From the NCBI GenBank assembly GCA_022768065.1, contig JALELS010000027.1:1-40948 (forward strand): a stretch of DNA of 40,948 nucleotides, given 5' to 3'. The stretch comes from Ruminococcus sp. GTDB lineage: Bacteria; Bacillota; Clostridia; Oscillospirales; Acutalibacteraceae. Positions within the stretch are counted from its first letter, which is position 1; every line of letters starts with the position of its first letter. The notes beneath the pieces were generated by a model that had not been told where the DNA came from, did no database searches, and worked only from the letters and a program-made list of their open reading frames with translations. Positions 7,488-15,716 of the stretch are shown here, in pieces. The translations under genes and the position numbers were made by a program.

Positions 7488-9272
7488 TTGGCGCAAAAAA
7501 AGAGAAAAAGCCAATCGCTTTTAAACGGCGCGCTCGTTTTGAGCGTCTCGACACTGCTTGTTAAAATCATAGGCGTTATCTACAAAATACCCATTTCAAA
7601 TATGATGGGTGCGGTAGGCCGCGGCTATTTTGACTCCGCATATAACCTTTACATACCGATATATACCATTTCCATGGCGGGCCTTCCCGTAGCCGTTTCA
7701 AAGATGGTTTCGCAGCAGGCGGCTCTCGGCAGATACCGCGATGTGCGTATGATTTTTCGCGTGTCGGCAAGGCTGTTTACGTTTACGGGCATTCTCGGCA
7801 CAATACTTCTTCTCATTTTTGCATACCCCTATGCTCTTGTAGCAAAGACAAATGAAGTAATTCCGGCTATTATCGCCATAACTCCGTCCATATTCTTCTG
7901 CTGTATGATGTCAATATACCGCGGATACTATAACGGACTTCGCAATATGAACCCCACCGCCATATCGCAGGTGGTAGAGGCAATAGGCAAGATGATATTC
8001 GGTATAGCCGCGGCAAAACTCACCATAACATACGGCTATTCGCAATTTGAGTCGGGCGCCAAGGTGTTCGGAAAGGTATGCGCGTCGGAATCCGAGGCCA
8101 TGAGCGCCATATATCCTTATGCGGCGGCGGCAGCAGCCATAGGCGTTACTATGGGTACCGTTATAGGTATGATTTATATGATAATCATGCATAAGGTAAA
8201 GGGTGACGGCATAACGCGCACCGAAATAGTCAATTCGCCGCGTCCGGTAAACAGCGGAGCAATTGCAAAAACGCTTGTGGCAATTGCAATTCCCGTAGTT
8301 ACGTCGTCTATAATATTCAGCCTTACAAACCTTATAGACGCCATTACCATACAAAACAGACTTGACAGCGTTATTTCAAATAACCTTGATCTTATAAAGA
8401 GTATGTATGCTACTCAGATAGCCGAGGCGCACGTCCTTGATGCCGACCTTAAAGACTTCCTTTACGGTGCGTATACGCTCTCTCTTGACTTTAAAAACCT
8501 TATCCCGTCAATAACCACAACTCTCGGCGTCAGTGCCATACCGGCACTCTCGGCGGCATATGCCGTTAAAGATAAGCGTGCGCTGAAGTCGTCGGTAGAG
8601 TCGGTTTTAAGAGTGGGTATGATAATATCGCTCGCCTCCGGCATAGGTATGGGCGTTTTGGCAGAGCCGATACTCCGTATGTTTTACGAAAACGGCAAAT
8701 CAGCACCTGCAATATCAATAGCCGCGCCTATAATGGCGGCTTACGGCTACACCATTTTCCTGATGGCGATTTCTCAGCCGATGACAAATATGCTTCAGGC
8801 TGTCGGCAAAGCAAATGTCCCGGTTAAATCGCTGACTGTCGGAGCCGTTGTCAAGGTTATAGCAAACTATATTTTCATAGGCATACCGTCCATCAATATC
8901 AACGGAGCGGTTATAGGCACCGTGCTTTGTTACCTTATAGTTGTCGTTTACAACTATATAGTGCTTATTAAAGCCACAAAGGTCAAAGTCAATTTTATGT
9001 CGGTAGTAATAAAGCCGCTTATCAGCTCAGTGCTTTGCGGCGTGGCTGCATACTGTGCATACGGCATATTCTATAAGATATTGCCGCAGAGACTTATCCA
9101 CGGTTATTCGCTTGCCAATATAGCCGCAACATTGATTGCCGTAGTTGTGGCTGTGATAGTTTATGTCATTTCAATGCTGCTTATCGGCGGACTCGCAAAG
9201 GACGATATAATTATGATGCCCAAGGGAGAAAAAATTGCCAAAAAGCTTGCAAAATATGGATTTATAGAGTAA
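7488..9272 (+). CDS. MurJ/SpoVB-type polysaccharide or lipid II flippase
   Basis: A polytopic membrane protein of the MOP exporter superfamily (MviN/MurJ, SpoVB, YtgP), 594 residues with about 14 hydrophobic segments. The start resembles SpoVB/YtgP proteins: a basic N-terminus, then a LLVKIIGVIYKIPI helix and GAVGRGYF loop. It should move a lipid-linked cell-wall precursor or polysaccharide across the membrane. Whether it serves vegetative wall, spore cortex or a capsule cannot be told. The start is a TTG at 7488, with GAGGTG about eight bases upstream; no ATG fits. It is followed by mazG after 24 bases. Confidence 0.87.
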   Translation: MAQKKRKSQSLLNGALVLSVSTLLVKIIGVIYKIPISNMMGAVGRGYFDSAYNLYIPIYTISMAGLPVAVSKMVSQQAALGRYRDVRMIFRVSARLFTFTGILGTILLLIFAYPYALVAKTNEVIPAIIAITPSIFFCCMMSIYRGYYNGLRNMNPTAISQVVEAIGKMIFGIAAAKLTITYGYSQFESGAKVFGKVCASESEAMSAIYPYAAAAAAIGVTMGTVIGMIYMIIMHKVKGDGITRTEIVNSPRPVNSGAIAKTLVAIAIPVVTSSIIFSLTNLIDAITIQNRLDSVISNNLDLIKSMYATQIAEAHVLDADLKDFLYGAYTLSLDFKNLIPSITTTLGVSAIPALSAAYAVKDKRALKSSVESVLRVGMIISLASGIGMGVLAEPILRMFYENGKSAPAISIAAPIMAAYGYTIFLMAISQPMTNMLQAVGKANVPVKSLTVGAVVKVIANYIFIGIPSININGAVIGTVLCYLIVVVYNYIVLIKATKVKVNFMSVVIKPLISSVLCGVAAYCAYGIFYKILPQRLIHGYSLANIAATLIAVVVAVIVYVISMLLIGGLAKDDIIMMPKGEKIAKKLAKYGFIE

Positions 9273-9296
9273 AATACAAAGGAAGGCTTATTTAAA

Positions 9297-10136
9297 ATGG
9301 CGGTTGATTTTGAGTTTAAATCAAAATACAATGTCGATGACCTTTTAAACATTATGCGTATACTCCGTGAACCGGGCGGTTGCCCTTGGGACAGGGAGCA
9401 GACCCATGAGTCGATAAAAAAGAATTTTATCGAAGAGACATATGAGGTTATCGAGGCTATCGATAAAAAAGATAAAGAGCTTTTGTGCGAGGAACTCGGC
9501 GATGTTTTAATGCAGGTCGTGTTTCACGCGGAGATGGAGAGGGAAAACGATTCGTTTGATTTTTCCGATGTTGCGGACGGTGTCTGCAAAAAGCTTATAG
9601 AGCGTCATCCGCACGTTTTCGGCGATACCGAAGTCTCGTCTGCGGATGAGGTTTTAAGTAATTGGGACGCCATTAAATCCAAGTCGAAAAAGCGCAAGAC
9701 CGTTACCGATAAAATGCTGTCCGTTCCGCGAGAGCTTCCGGCGCTTATGCGTGCACAGAAGCTTCAGGAAAAGGCGAGCAAGGTGGGCTTTGATTGGCCC
9801 GATGTGAACGGTGCGATAGATAAAATAGACGAAGAGAGCGCCGAATTTAAAACCGCTTTAGAAAACGGCGACAGCGAAAATGCCTTTGAAGAGCTCGGCG
9901 ATTTGCTGTTCTCGGCTGTCAATGCGGCGCGTTTCATAAATGTTGACGCCGAAGAGGCTCTTACCCGTTCGTCCGATAAATTCCTGTCTCGTTTTGCGAC
10001 GGTTGAACGCCTTGCAAAAGAGCGGAATATTGATATGGAAAAGTCCTCAATCACGGAGCTTGATAAGCTCTGGGACGAGGCAAAATTAAATTCAGCTTCC
10101 AGTTCGCACGCCGAGGGCGAAGCGACGGATAAATAA
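9297..10136 (+). CDS. mazG: nucleoside triphosphate pyrophosphohydrolase MazG
   Basis: It hydrolyses (d)NTPs to monophosphates and pyrophosphate, cleaning the nucleotide pool. Two MazG repeats are visible. The first, near residues 25-130, contains CPWDREQTH, EETYEVIEAID and EELGDVLMQVVFHAE. The second, near 150-250, contains EESAEFKTAL and FEELGDLLFSAVN. The acidic EExxE/ExxD pairs bind magnesium. The length (279 residues) is normal. It lies between the flippase and hup, the SpoVB-like/MazG/HU order known in many Firmicutes. Confidence 0.94.
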   Translation: MAVDFEFKSKYNVDDLLNIMRILREPGGCPWDREQTHESIKKNFIEETYEVIEAIDKKDKELLCEELGDVLMQVVFHAEMERENDSFDFSDVADGVCKKLIERHPHVFGDTEVSSADEVLSNWDAIKSKSKKRKTVTDKMLSVPRELPALMRAQKLQEKASKVGFDWPDVNGAIDKIDEESAEFKTALENGDSENAFEELGDLLFSAVNAARFINVDAEEALTRSSDKFLSRFATVERLAKERNIDMEKSSITELDKLWDEAKLNSASSSHAEGEATDK

Positions 10137-10164
10137 AACATTGTAAAAAACGGAGGAAAACAAA

Positions 10165-10440
10165 ATGAATAAGACAGAACTTATCGCAGCAGTTGCTGAA
10201 AAGGCTGACCTCTCTAAGAAAGACGCTGACGCAGCAGTATCGGCAGTTCTCGGTGCTATAACCGACGCTCTTAAAGCAGGCGACAAGATTCAGCTTGTAG
10301 GTTTCGGTACTTTTGAGGTTCGCAACCGTGCAGCTAAGCAGGGCCGCAACCCGAGAACAGGCGAGACCATGACTGTTCCGGCTTCTAAGGTTCCGGCTTT
10401 CAAAGCAGGCAAAGCTCTTAAAGACGCTGTTGCTGAATAA
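10165..10440 (+). CDS. hup: HU family DNA-binding protein
   Basis: A 91-residue histone-like protein that bends and compacts DNA as a dimer. [21 protein letters not shown] is the family N-terminus, [22 protein letters not shown] holds the beta-arm with its RNP tip (text shortened here to two separate pieces of the same region), and the C-terminal helix [13 protein letters not shown] closes the domain. Codons such as GCT and CTT are favoured, as in the ribosomal protein genes of this window, suggesting high expression. The start has CGGAGG upstream. A strong terminator follows. Confidence 0.97.
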   Translation: MNKTELIAAVAEKADLSKKDADAAVSAVLGAITDALKAGDKIQLVGFGTFEVRNRAAKQGRNPRTGETMTVPASKVPAFKAGKALKDAVAE

Positions 10441-10462
10441 TTAAGGCTTAATAAGAAATTTA

Positions 10463-10491
10463 CCCACCGCATTGCGGTGGGTTTTTCTTTT
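10463..10491 (+). terminator. intrinsic terminator after hup
   Basis: CCCACCGC (10463-10470) pairs with GCGGTGGG around an ATT loop and is followed by TTTTTCTTTT. Confidence 0.93.
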
Positions 10492-10603
10492 GCCTCTATG
10501 TGCGGTTTTTTAATATTTTGCGCCGATACTGCCAAAAATCAAAACGTGAATAAGTCTTTTCGGCAAAGCCGCATTTTCCGCCCGGCTTATGCTTATAACC
10601 GGC

Positions 10604-11143
10604 TTATTCCTCCATCTGTTTGCCGAGAAAAGACGCCGCAACCGATACGAGCTTGCGCTCTGTCTCCGACGGAAGAGAACCGTCCGAATTTAAAAGCAGT
10701 ACAACACAGCCCGAAACGTCGCCGCTGCCTATTATCGGGTAAGCAACCGCCGCCTCACGGCTCATTCCGCTTATCGGGTAAACCGGCTCTTCGTCGGCAG
10801 AGGCGGTGTAATTGGTTCTGTTTTCCATGAGCGTTTCAAGCTCCGACGATACTCTTCTCTCAAGGTATTCTTTTTTTGATATCCCGGAAACGGAAATTAC
10901 GTGATCACGGTCTGTTATAATAACAGGCAAGTCGGTAGCCCTGCAAAGAACTTCGGCATATTGGTCGGCAAATTCGGACAGTTCGCCTATCGGCGAGTAC
11001 TTTTTAAAAATAACCTCACCGTCCGCCGCCGTAAATATTTCGAGCGGGTCACCCTCTCTTATACGCATGGTTCTGCGGATTTCCTTAGGTATAACAACGC
11101 GCCCGAGATCATCTATTCTACGCACTATTCCTGTCGCTTTCAT
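10604..11143 (-). CDS. spoVT: stage V sporulation transcription regulator SpoVT
   Basis: An AbrB-type swapped-hairpin DNA-binding domain fills residues 1-50 (MKATGIVRRIDDLGRVVIPK, then EIRRTMRIREGD). A GAF-like sensor domain follows to residue 179. In Bacillus, SpoVT modulates sigma-G genes in the forespore and affects spore germination; it is conserved in spore-forming Clostridia. AAGGAG lies nine bases before the ATG but is held in a long hairpin (11150-11194). It lies downstream of corA on the same strand, with its own -10 box likely. It implies that the organism is, or recently was, a spore former. Confidence 0.93.
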   Translation of the reverse strand: MKATGIVRRIDDLGRVVIPKEIRRTMRIREGDPLEIFTAADGEVIFKKYSPIGELSEFADQYAEVLCRATDLPVIITDRDHVISVSGISKKEYLERRVSSELETLMENRTNYTASADEEPVYPISGMSREAAVAYPIIGSGDVSGCVVLLLNSDGSLPSETERKLVSVAASFLGKQMEE

Positions 11144-11149
11144 AAATTT

Positions 11150-11194
11150 AGCTCCTTAAAAAACTTTGTTGCCTTAATAGTTTTTCAAGGAGCT
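11150..11194 (-). promoter_or_regulatory. 5'-leader hairpin occluding the spoVT ribosome binding site
   Basis: On the plus strand, AGCTCCTTAAAAAACT (11150-11165) faces AGTTTTTCAAGGAGCT (11179-11194): 15 pairs with one mismatch and a 13-base loop. In the spoVT mRNA the 3' arm contains the AAGGAG ribosome binding site, so the folded leader should hide it. A TATAAT on the minus strand at 11205-11200 would start transcription close to the 5' arm. Confidence 0.75.
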
Positions 11195-11199
11195 TTAAA

Positions 11200-11205
11200 A
11201 TTATA
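11200..11205 (-). promoter_or_regulatory. candidate -10 box for spoVT
   Basis: The minus strand reads TATAAT here, and the predicted start point lies near 11193, at the edge of the hairpin. No good sigma-A -35 box lies 16-18 bases upstream, so another sigma factor or an activator may be involved, or the box may be chance. Confidence 0.4.
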
Positions 11206-11229
11206 CCGTTGTTATTTTTTGCGGGCTTT

Positions 11230-12174
11230 TTATTTAAACATTTTTATTCTCAAAAACAAAATTGCGACAATTACGCTTAAAAGCACTGCAATTCCGATTA
11301 TAATAAGGAACCCTAAGGGGCTTCCGGCAAACGGCATGCCGGCGGCGTTGACGTTCATTCCGTACGCGCTGAATATCATTGTCGGAACTGAGAGAATAAT
11401 AGTTACTATTGCGAGCACTTTCATTACTATGTTCAGATTATTTGATATTACCGACGCGAAAGCGTCCATGGTTCCGCTCAAAATACCGCTGTATATATTA
11501 GCCATTTCAATAGCCTGCTTGTTTTCTACGATAGCGTCGTCAAGCAGCTCGGAATCCTCGGGATATTTTTTTATGGTTTCCGTCCTCAAAAGCTTTTCGA
11601 GTACGATTTCGTTTGAACGCAGAGCGGTGGAAAAATAAACAAGGCTTTTTTCGAGCTTCAAAAGCTCAATCAATTCCCGATTTTGCGTGGAACGGTGAAG
11701 CTGTGCCTCAACCTCTTCGCTTCGACGGTCTATATTATGCAGATATTGCAGATAAAGCGTTGCAATGTTATAAAGAAGCTGCAGTACAAAGCGCGATTTC
11801 ATTCCCGTGTTGAAGCCTCTTACTCTTTTGTCGATAAAAGAGCTTAAAACCGGAGTGCTCTCGCTGCAAACAGTTATTATGGCTCCGTTTACGATTATAA
11901 CGGACATAGGTATGGTGCTGTAAAGCTCTCTGTCGCTCTGCTCTTCGACCGTGGGTATATTCACGAGCACCATTGTATAGCCTTCGTCCGCGTCAATTCG
12001 CGAACGCTCGTCAACGTCGAGTGCGGCTTTTATAATATCCGTGTCAAGAGAATACTCGTCAGATACGGCTTTGATTTCGTCTTCGTCGGGTGCAATCATT
12101 GATATCCAACAGCCGTTTTGGGGCTTGTCGAGCCTTTTCAGAGTTTCGTTTTCGGTAAGGTAGTAGCGAACCAT
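11230..12174 (-). CDS. corA: CorA family magnesium (divalent cation) transporter
   Basis: A 314-residue CorA-type channel: a large N-terminal cytosolic domain with coiled-coil segments (about 1-250), then two C-terminal membrane helices. The selectivity signature YGMN ends the first helix and is followed by a short periplasm-facing loop before the last helix, which ends in the basic tail RIKMFK. It forms a pentameric Mg2+ channel in the family. The ribosome binding site is weak (GGACGGAT). A good sigma-A promoter lies at 12219-12248. spoVT follows 86 bases downstream. Confidence 0.92.
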   Translation of the reverse strand: MVRYYLTENETLKRLDKPQNGCWISMIAPDEDEIKAVSDEYSLDTDIIKAALDVDERSRIDADEGYTMVLVNIPTVEEQSDRELYSTIPMSVIIVNGAIITVCSESTPVLSSFIDKRVRGFNTGMKSRFVLQLLYNIATLYLQYLHNIDRRSEEVEAQLHRSTQNRELIELLKLEKSLVYFSTALRSNEIVLEKLLRTETIKKYPEDSELLDDAIVENKQAIEMANIYSGILSGTMDAFASVISNNLNIVMKVLAIVTIILSVPTMIFSAYGMNVNAAGMPFAGSPLGFLIIIGIAVLLSVIVAILFLRIKMFK

Positions 12175-12218
12175 ATTTTATCCGTCCCTAAATTAAAAGC
12201 AGATTTTTTAACTATATA

Positions 12219-12248
12219 ATTTTAATATAACCCCTATGGTTTTGTCAA
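12219..12248 (-). promoter_or_regulatory. candidate sigma-A promoter for corA
   Basis: On the minus strand TTGACA (12248-12243) is followed after 18 bases by TAAAAT (12224-12219). Confidence 0.6.
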
Positions 12249-12360
12249 ATCAAAAACGTTTGCTTAAAGTTAGTTTATACCTTTTTTAACGGTGCTTTCC
12301 GCATATATTTTGCGGCTTTAAACGCAAAATAATAAAACAAAAAGAAAGGACGATGTAATT

Positions 12361-12657
12361 ATGAAACACAAAACAGAGCAGTATTCGCCGGCTGAAAACA
12401 CTCTTGATAAAATACCCGTCACAAAACCCGATGCAAAATCGGTTACGGGTCTTGTTAAATCGGGCGGCAGAGTAACAGGTTACAGATTGTCGGATAATTC
12501 GATAGTCGACAGAGAAATGGCCGTTTCTCTCGCGCAGAAGGGCGAAATTTCAGGCGTCGGCATAGCACACAGAGGCGAGACTCGATATCTGAAATCGATA
12601 CCCGACGGCAGCGAAAGCAATAATCTAAGCAATTTGCCCACGGTTTCCGATAACTGA
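12361..12657 (+). CDS. DUF3892 family protein
   Basis: A 98-residue protein. Residues 27-90 match the DUF3892 pattern: an ITxVxK-like strand (VTGLVKSGGRVTGYRLSDN), an MAVSLAQKGEISGVGIA helix-turn, and the end YLKSIPDGSESNNLSNLP, which is the family's typical finish. Function is unknown; members are small cytosolic proteins in Firmicutes. The first 25 residues are polar and probably disordered. An AAAGGA site lies upstream. It is a single-gene unit, flanked by the divergent corA and closed by its own terminator. Confidence 0.82.
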   Translation: MKHKTEQYSPAENTLDKIPVTKPDAKSVTGLVKSGGRVTGYRLSDNSIVDREMAVSLAQKGEISGVGIAHRGETRYLKSIPDGSESNNLSNLPTVSDN

Positions 12658-12668
12658 TTTTTACCATC

Positions 12669-12706
12669 AATCCCTGCCGAGGGACTGCTTCGGCGGGGAT
12701 TTTTTG
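12669..12706 (+). terminator. intrinsic terminator after the DUF3892 gene
   Basis: AATCCCTGCCGA (12669-12680) pairs with TCGGCGGGGATT (12690-12701, one G-U pair), followed by TTTTT. Confidence 0.92.
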
Positions 12707-12800
12707 CGTTGCGGTTTACACGAAATTACGACAGCGAATAGCGCGCGGACATCCGTCATATATTTAAGTAATCCATATAGCGTAAATACGGCTTAAACGG

Positions 12801-12830
12801 TTGACAACAAAAGTGCGGCTGTGCTAACAT
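12801..12830 (+). promoter_or_regulatory. candidate feo promoter
   Basis: A perfect TTGACA at 12801-12806 is followed after 18 bases by TAACAT (12825-12830). A perfect TATAAT at 12867-12872 is an alternative -10 box, but without a clear -35 box; it would place the start point at the edge of the operator. Confidence 0.5.
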
Positions 12831-12878
12831 ATTACAGTAAAAATAAAAAAACGACAAACGAACAGGTATAATGTCAAA

Positions 12879-12894
12879 GTTAGTCAAAACTAAC
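12879..12894 (+). promoter_or_regulatory. candidate iron-regulator operator upstream of feoA
   Basis: GTTAGT-CAAA-ACTAAC is a perfect six-base inverted repeat with a four-base spacer, 18 bases before the feoA start and 7 bases after a TATAAT. Its TTAG/CTAA arms recall operators of DtxR/IdeR-type metal regulators. No regulator gene of that family is in the window. Confidence 0.6.
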
Positions 12895-12912
12895 ACGTTG
12901 CGGAGGAATATA

Positions 12913-13137
12913 ATGACTCTTGATATGCTGAAAAACGGTGAAACGGCTGTAATTAAAACGGTAGGCGGAGAGGGCGCGCTCAGACTGCGCTTTCTTGATA
13001 TGGGGCTGATTCCGCGCACGGCTGTTACTCTTCAAAAGACCGCGCCCATGGGCGACCCGATAGAAATAAGGGTCAGGGGATATGAATTGACGCTCAGAAA
13101 AGCCGACGCGAAGCTTATAGAAGTAGAAAAAGCGTAA
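12913..13137 (+). CDS. feoA: ferrous iron transport protein A
   Basis: A 74-residue SH3-like cytosolic protein that works with FeoB in Fe2+ uptake. It shows the FeoA pattern: a G-D/E-rich start, GGEGALRLRFLDMGLIPRT, then TAPMGDPIEIRVRGYELTLR, where the last arginine-rich strand is highly conserved. The ATG at 12913 with GCGGAGG upstream is chosen over an in-frame ATG at 12871, which would run through the operator. feoB follows after 34 bases. Confidence 0.95.
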   Translation: MTLDMLKNGETAVIKTVGGEGALRLRFLDMGLIPRTAVTLQKTAPMGDPIEIRVRGYELTLRKADAKLIEVEKA

Positions 13138-13171
13138 TACGGTTAAAATTCGGAAAGGTAAAGGAAAATAA

Positions 13172-15178
13172 ATGATATTTGCACTTGCGGGAAATCAAAA
13201 CTGCGGTAAAACAACACTTTTTAATGCGTTGACAGGCTCAAATCAGCACGTCGGAAATTTTCCCGGCGTTACGGTTGACCAAAAAATGGGAAGTATAAAG
13301 GGGGCAAAAAATTGCTCCGTTGTCGATCTTCCCGGTATTTATTCGATAAGACCGTATACACAAGAGGAAATAGTTTCGCGCGATTTTATACTTGACGGCA
13401 AGCCCGACGGAATAATCAACATAGTCGACGCCACAAATATTGAGCGCAATCTCTATCTGACCTTGCAGCTTTTGGAGCTTAACCTGCCCATGGTGCTGGC
13501 GCTCAATATGATGGATGAAGTCAGGGCAAACGGCGGAACGGTTGATGTCAAAAAACTCAGCGAGAGCCTCGGCATACCGGTAATTCCGATAAGCGCCGCA
13601 AAAAACGAGGGCGTTTCGGAGCTTTCGGATAAATTGGTGTACGTCGCAAAAAATCGGGTTCTGCCGAAAAGAATAGATTTTTGCTCCGACGGACCCGTGC
13701 ACCGCTGTATTCACGCAGTAGCCCACGTAATAGAGGACCATGCGCGAAACATATCTGTTCCGCCGAGGTTTTGTGCCACAAAGCTTATAGAGGGCGACGA
13801 ATATTTTGCCGACAAACTCGGGCTTGATAAAAACGAACGTGAACTTATTGAACACAGCGTTGTTGAAATGGAGCATGATACCGGTCTTGACCGTAATGCG
13901 GCGCTTGCCGATATGCGATATACGTTCATCGAAAAGGCGGTTTCCGAGTCGGTGGTTAAGTGCCACGAGAGCCGCGAACATAAAAGAAGCGTAAAAATAG
14001 ATAAGATTCTTACGGGAAAATACACGGCGCTTCCGGTGTTTTTCGGAGTAATGTTCCTTGTGTTCTGGCTCACCTTTAATGTTATAGGCTCGCGCCTTTC
14101 CGACCTGCTGTCGCTCGGTATAGACGCGCTTACGGACATATGCGACAGAGGACTTACCGCATACGGAATAAATCCGATAGTTCACAGCCTTATTATTGAC
14201 GGTATATTTGCCGGAGTGGGAAGCGTTTTGAGCTTTTTGCCGATAATAGTTACGTTGTTTTTCTTCCTGTCAATACTTGAGGATACCGGTTATATGGCGC
14301 GCGTTGCTTTCGTTATGGATAAGCTTCTCAGAAAAATAGGTCTTTCGGGCAGAAGCTTCGTTCCCATGCTCATAGGCTTCGGTTGCTCTGTGCCTGCGAT
14401 AATGGCGACGAGAACGCTCTCCTCGGATCGTGACCGCAAAATGACTATACTTTTAACTCCGTATATGAGCTGCTCCGCCAAAATACCGATATATGCCGTG
14501 TTTACGGCGGCGTTCTTTACAAAATACCGTGCGCTTGTTATGATAGGGCTTTATGCCACGGGTATACTTCTCGGCATAATTGTTGCGCTGATATTAAAAA
14601 GAACCGCTTTCCGCGGCGAACCCGTACCGTTTGTAATGGAGCTTCCGAATTACCGTATGCCCTCGCCGAAAAGCGTTTTTCTGCTGCTGTGGGAAAAAGC
14701 GCGCGATTTCCTGCAAAGGGCATTTACCGTAATTTTCCTCGCGACTATAATAATCTGGTTTTTGCAGTCGTTTGATACAAGACTCAATGTTGTGGAGAAC
14801 AGCGCGGACAGCCTGCTCGCAATGATAGGCAAATTTATAGCGCCGATATTTAAGCCCCTCGGTTTCGGTGATTGGCGCGCCGTAACGGCACTTATATCGG
14901 GCTTTACCGCAAAAGAAGCCGTTGTAAGTACGCTGTCGGTTCTTATGAATACGGGTACGGCGCAGCTCGGCACGGTTCTTCCGAGCCTGTTTACGGGGCT
15001 TTCCGCTGTCAGCTTTCTCGTATTTACGCTTTTGTATACACCGTGTGTTGCGGCTGTTGCCACCATCAAAAAGGAACTCGGTTCGCGCATTAAAACCGTG
15101 GGCGTCGTATTTATGCAGTGCGCCGTCGCCTACATAGCGTCGTTTATTGTTTACAATGTGGGAGGACTTTTCGTATGA
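13172..15178 (+). CDS. feoB: ferrous iron transporter FeoB
   Basis: A 668-residue membrane protein with an N-terminal GTPase: G1 GNQNCGKTT (residues 7-15), G3 DLPG (52-55) and G4 NMMD (112-115). A helical regulatory (GDI-like) part follows to about residue 270, then the membrane domain with the two Gate-type repeats (PMLIGFGCSVPAIMATR and the later FTAKEAVVSTLSVL). It imports Fe2+. It ends with an ATGA overlap with the next small gene. Many Firmicutes FeoB proteins have this size. Confidence 0.97.
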   Translation: MIFALAGNQNCGKTTLFNALTGSNQHVGNFPGVTVDQKMGSIKGAKNCSVVDLPGIYSIRPYTQEEIVSRDFILDGKPDGIINIVDATNIERNLYLTLQLLELNLPMVLALNMMDEVRANGGTVDVKKLSESLGIPVIPISAAKNEGVSELSDKLVYVAKNRVLPKRIDFCSDGPVHRCIHAVAHVIEDHARNISVPPRFCATKLIEGDEYFADKLGLDKNERELIEHSVVEMEHDTGLDRNAALADMRYTFIEKAVSESVVKCHESREHKRSVKIDKILTGKYTALPVFFGVMFLVFWLTFNVIGSRLSDLLSLGIDALTDICDRGLTAYGINPIVHSLIIDGIFAGVGSVLSFLPIIVTLFFFLSILEDTGYMARVAFVMDKLLRKIGLSGRSFVPMLIGFGCSVPAIMATRTLSSDRDRKMTILLTPYMSCSAKIPIYAVFTAAFFTKYRALVMIGLYATGILLGIIVALILKRTAFRGEPVPFVMELPNYRMPSPKSVFLLLWEKARDFLQRAFTVIFLATIIIWFLQSFDTRLNVVENSADSLLAMIGKFIAPIFKPLGFGDWRAVTALISGFTAKEAVVSTLSVLMNTGTAQLGTVLPSLFTGLSAVSFLVFTLLYTPCVAAVATIKKELGSRIKTVGVVFMQCAVAYIASFIVYNVGGLFV

Positions 15179-15330
15179 ATACCGCAGATATTGTGATTAT
15201 CTGCATTTTGTTGGCGGCGGTGGCGGCGGCAACGGTTTATATAGTTAAACGCCGCAAAAAGGGCAAATGTATAGGTTGCTCGGGTAATTGCGCTTCTTGT
15301 GCCGTGTCGTCAAAAAATAAAAAACGCTGA
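15175..15330 (+). CDS. FeoB-associated Cys-rich membrane protein
   Basis: A 51-residue protein starting at the ATG that overlaps the feoB stop (ATGA). Residues 4-24 form one membrane helix, followed by a basic stretch KRRKKGK and a cysteine cluster CIGCSGNCASC (four cysteines in eleven residues). This matches the small FeoB-associated family that follows feoB in many Firmicutes, thought to help the transporter, perhaps by binding iron at the inner membrane face (FeoC-like role, inference). Confidence 0.9.
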   Translation: MNTADIVIICILLAAVAAATVYIVKRRKKGKCIGCSGNCASCAVSSKNKKR

Positions 15331-15356
15331 ATTTAAATTTTTAAAATCGGTATGAT

Positions 15357-15397
15357 AAAAAGGGTCCGTAAAACGAAAGTTTTTACAGACCCTTTTT
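15357..15397. terminator. bidirectional terminator between the feo operon and the DUF1540 gene
   Basis: AAAAAGGGTCCGTAAAA pairs with TTTTTACAGACCCTTTTT around ACGAAAG. Both strands end in a T run, so it can serve the converging genes. Confidence 0.92.
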
Positions 15398-15418
15398 GCG
15401 AACTATAAAACTGTGCGC

Positions 15419-15577
15419 TTACTTTTTCTCGTAGCTCTTGCAGAAATGCGGATCCTGAATCTGCTGATTTGTGCATGAGCAATCATGAGTTACCTCAATA
15501 ACGCTCTTGTCGCAGCCGCAACCGGCGGTGTTGTGTACACACTCGCACACGTCGCATTTTACGCCTTTGTTTTCCAT
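15419..15577 (-). CDS. DUF1540 small cysteine-rich protein
   Basis: A 52-residue protein, found by reading the minus strand; the ATG at 15577 has GGGAGGTGA just upstream and the stop is TAA at 15419. It begins MENKGVKCDVCECVHN and has eight cysteines: C8, C11, C13, C20, C22, C33, C35 and C46. The C-x2-C-x-C-x6-C-x-C core and the CKSY end fit DUF1540, a predicted metal-binding family of Clostridia of unknown function. It converges on the iron operon and shares its terminator. Confidence 0.88.
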   Translation of the reverse strand: MENKGVKCDVCECVHNTAGCGCDKSVIEVTHDCSCTNQQIQDPHFCKSYEKK

Positions 15578-15716
15578 AATGTCACCTCCCGTAAGATGAT
15601 ATTATATTTTGCGCAAATATAAATTCTTTATACGGCAAAGTGGCAAGTAAAATCGGATTTTTCGGATAAAATTTCCAAACAAATTTTAAAAAAATAAAAT
15701 TTATTCGGCGGAGCGT

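Noticed and set aside
13238-14185. 315-residue minus-strand ORF inside feoB
   Set aside because: Antisense to the FeoB GTPase domain with no family features; a shadow frame.
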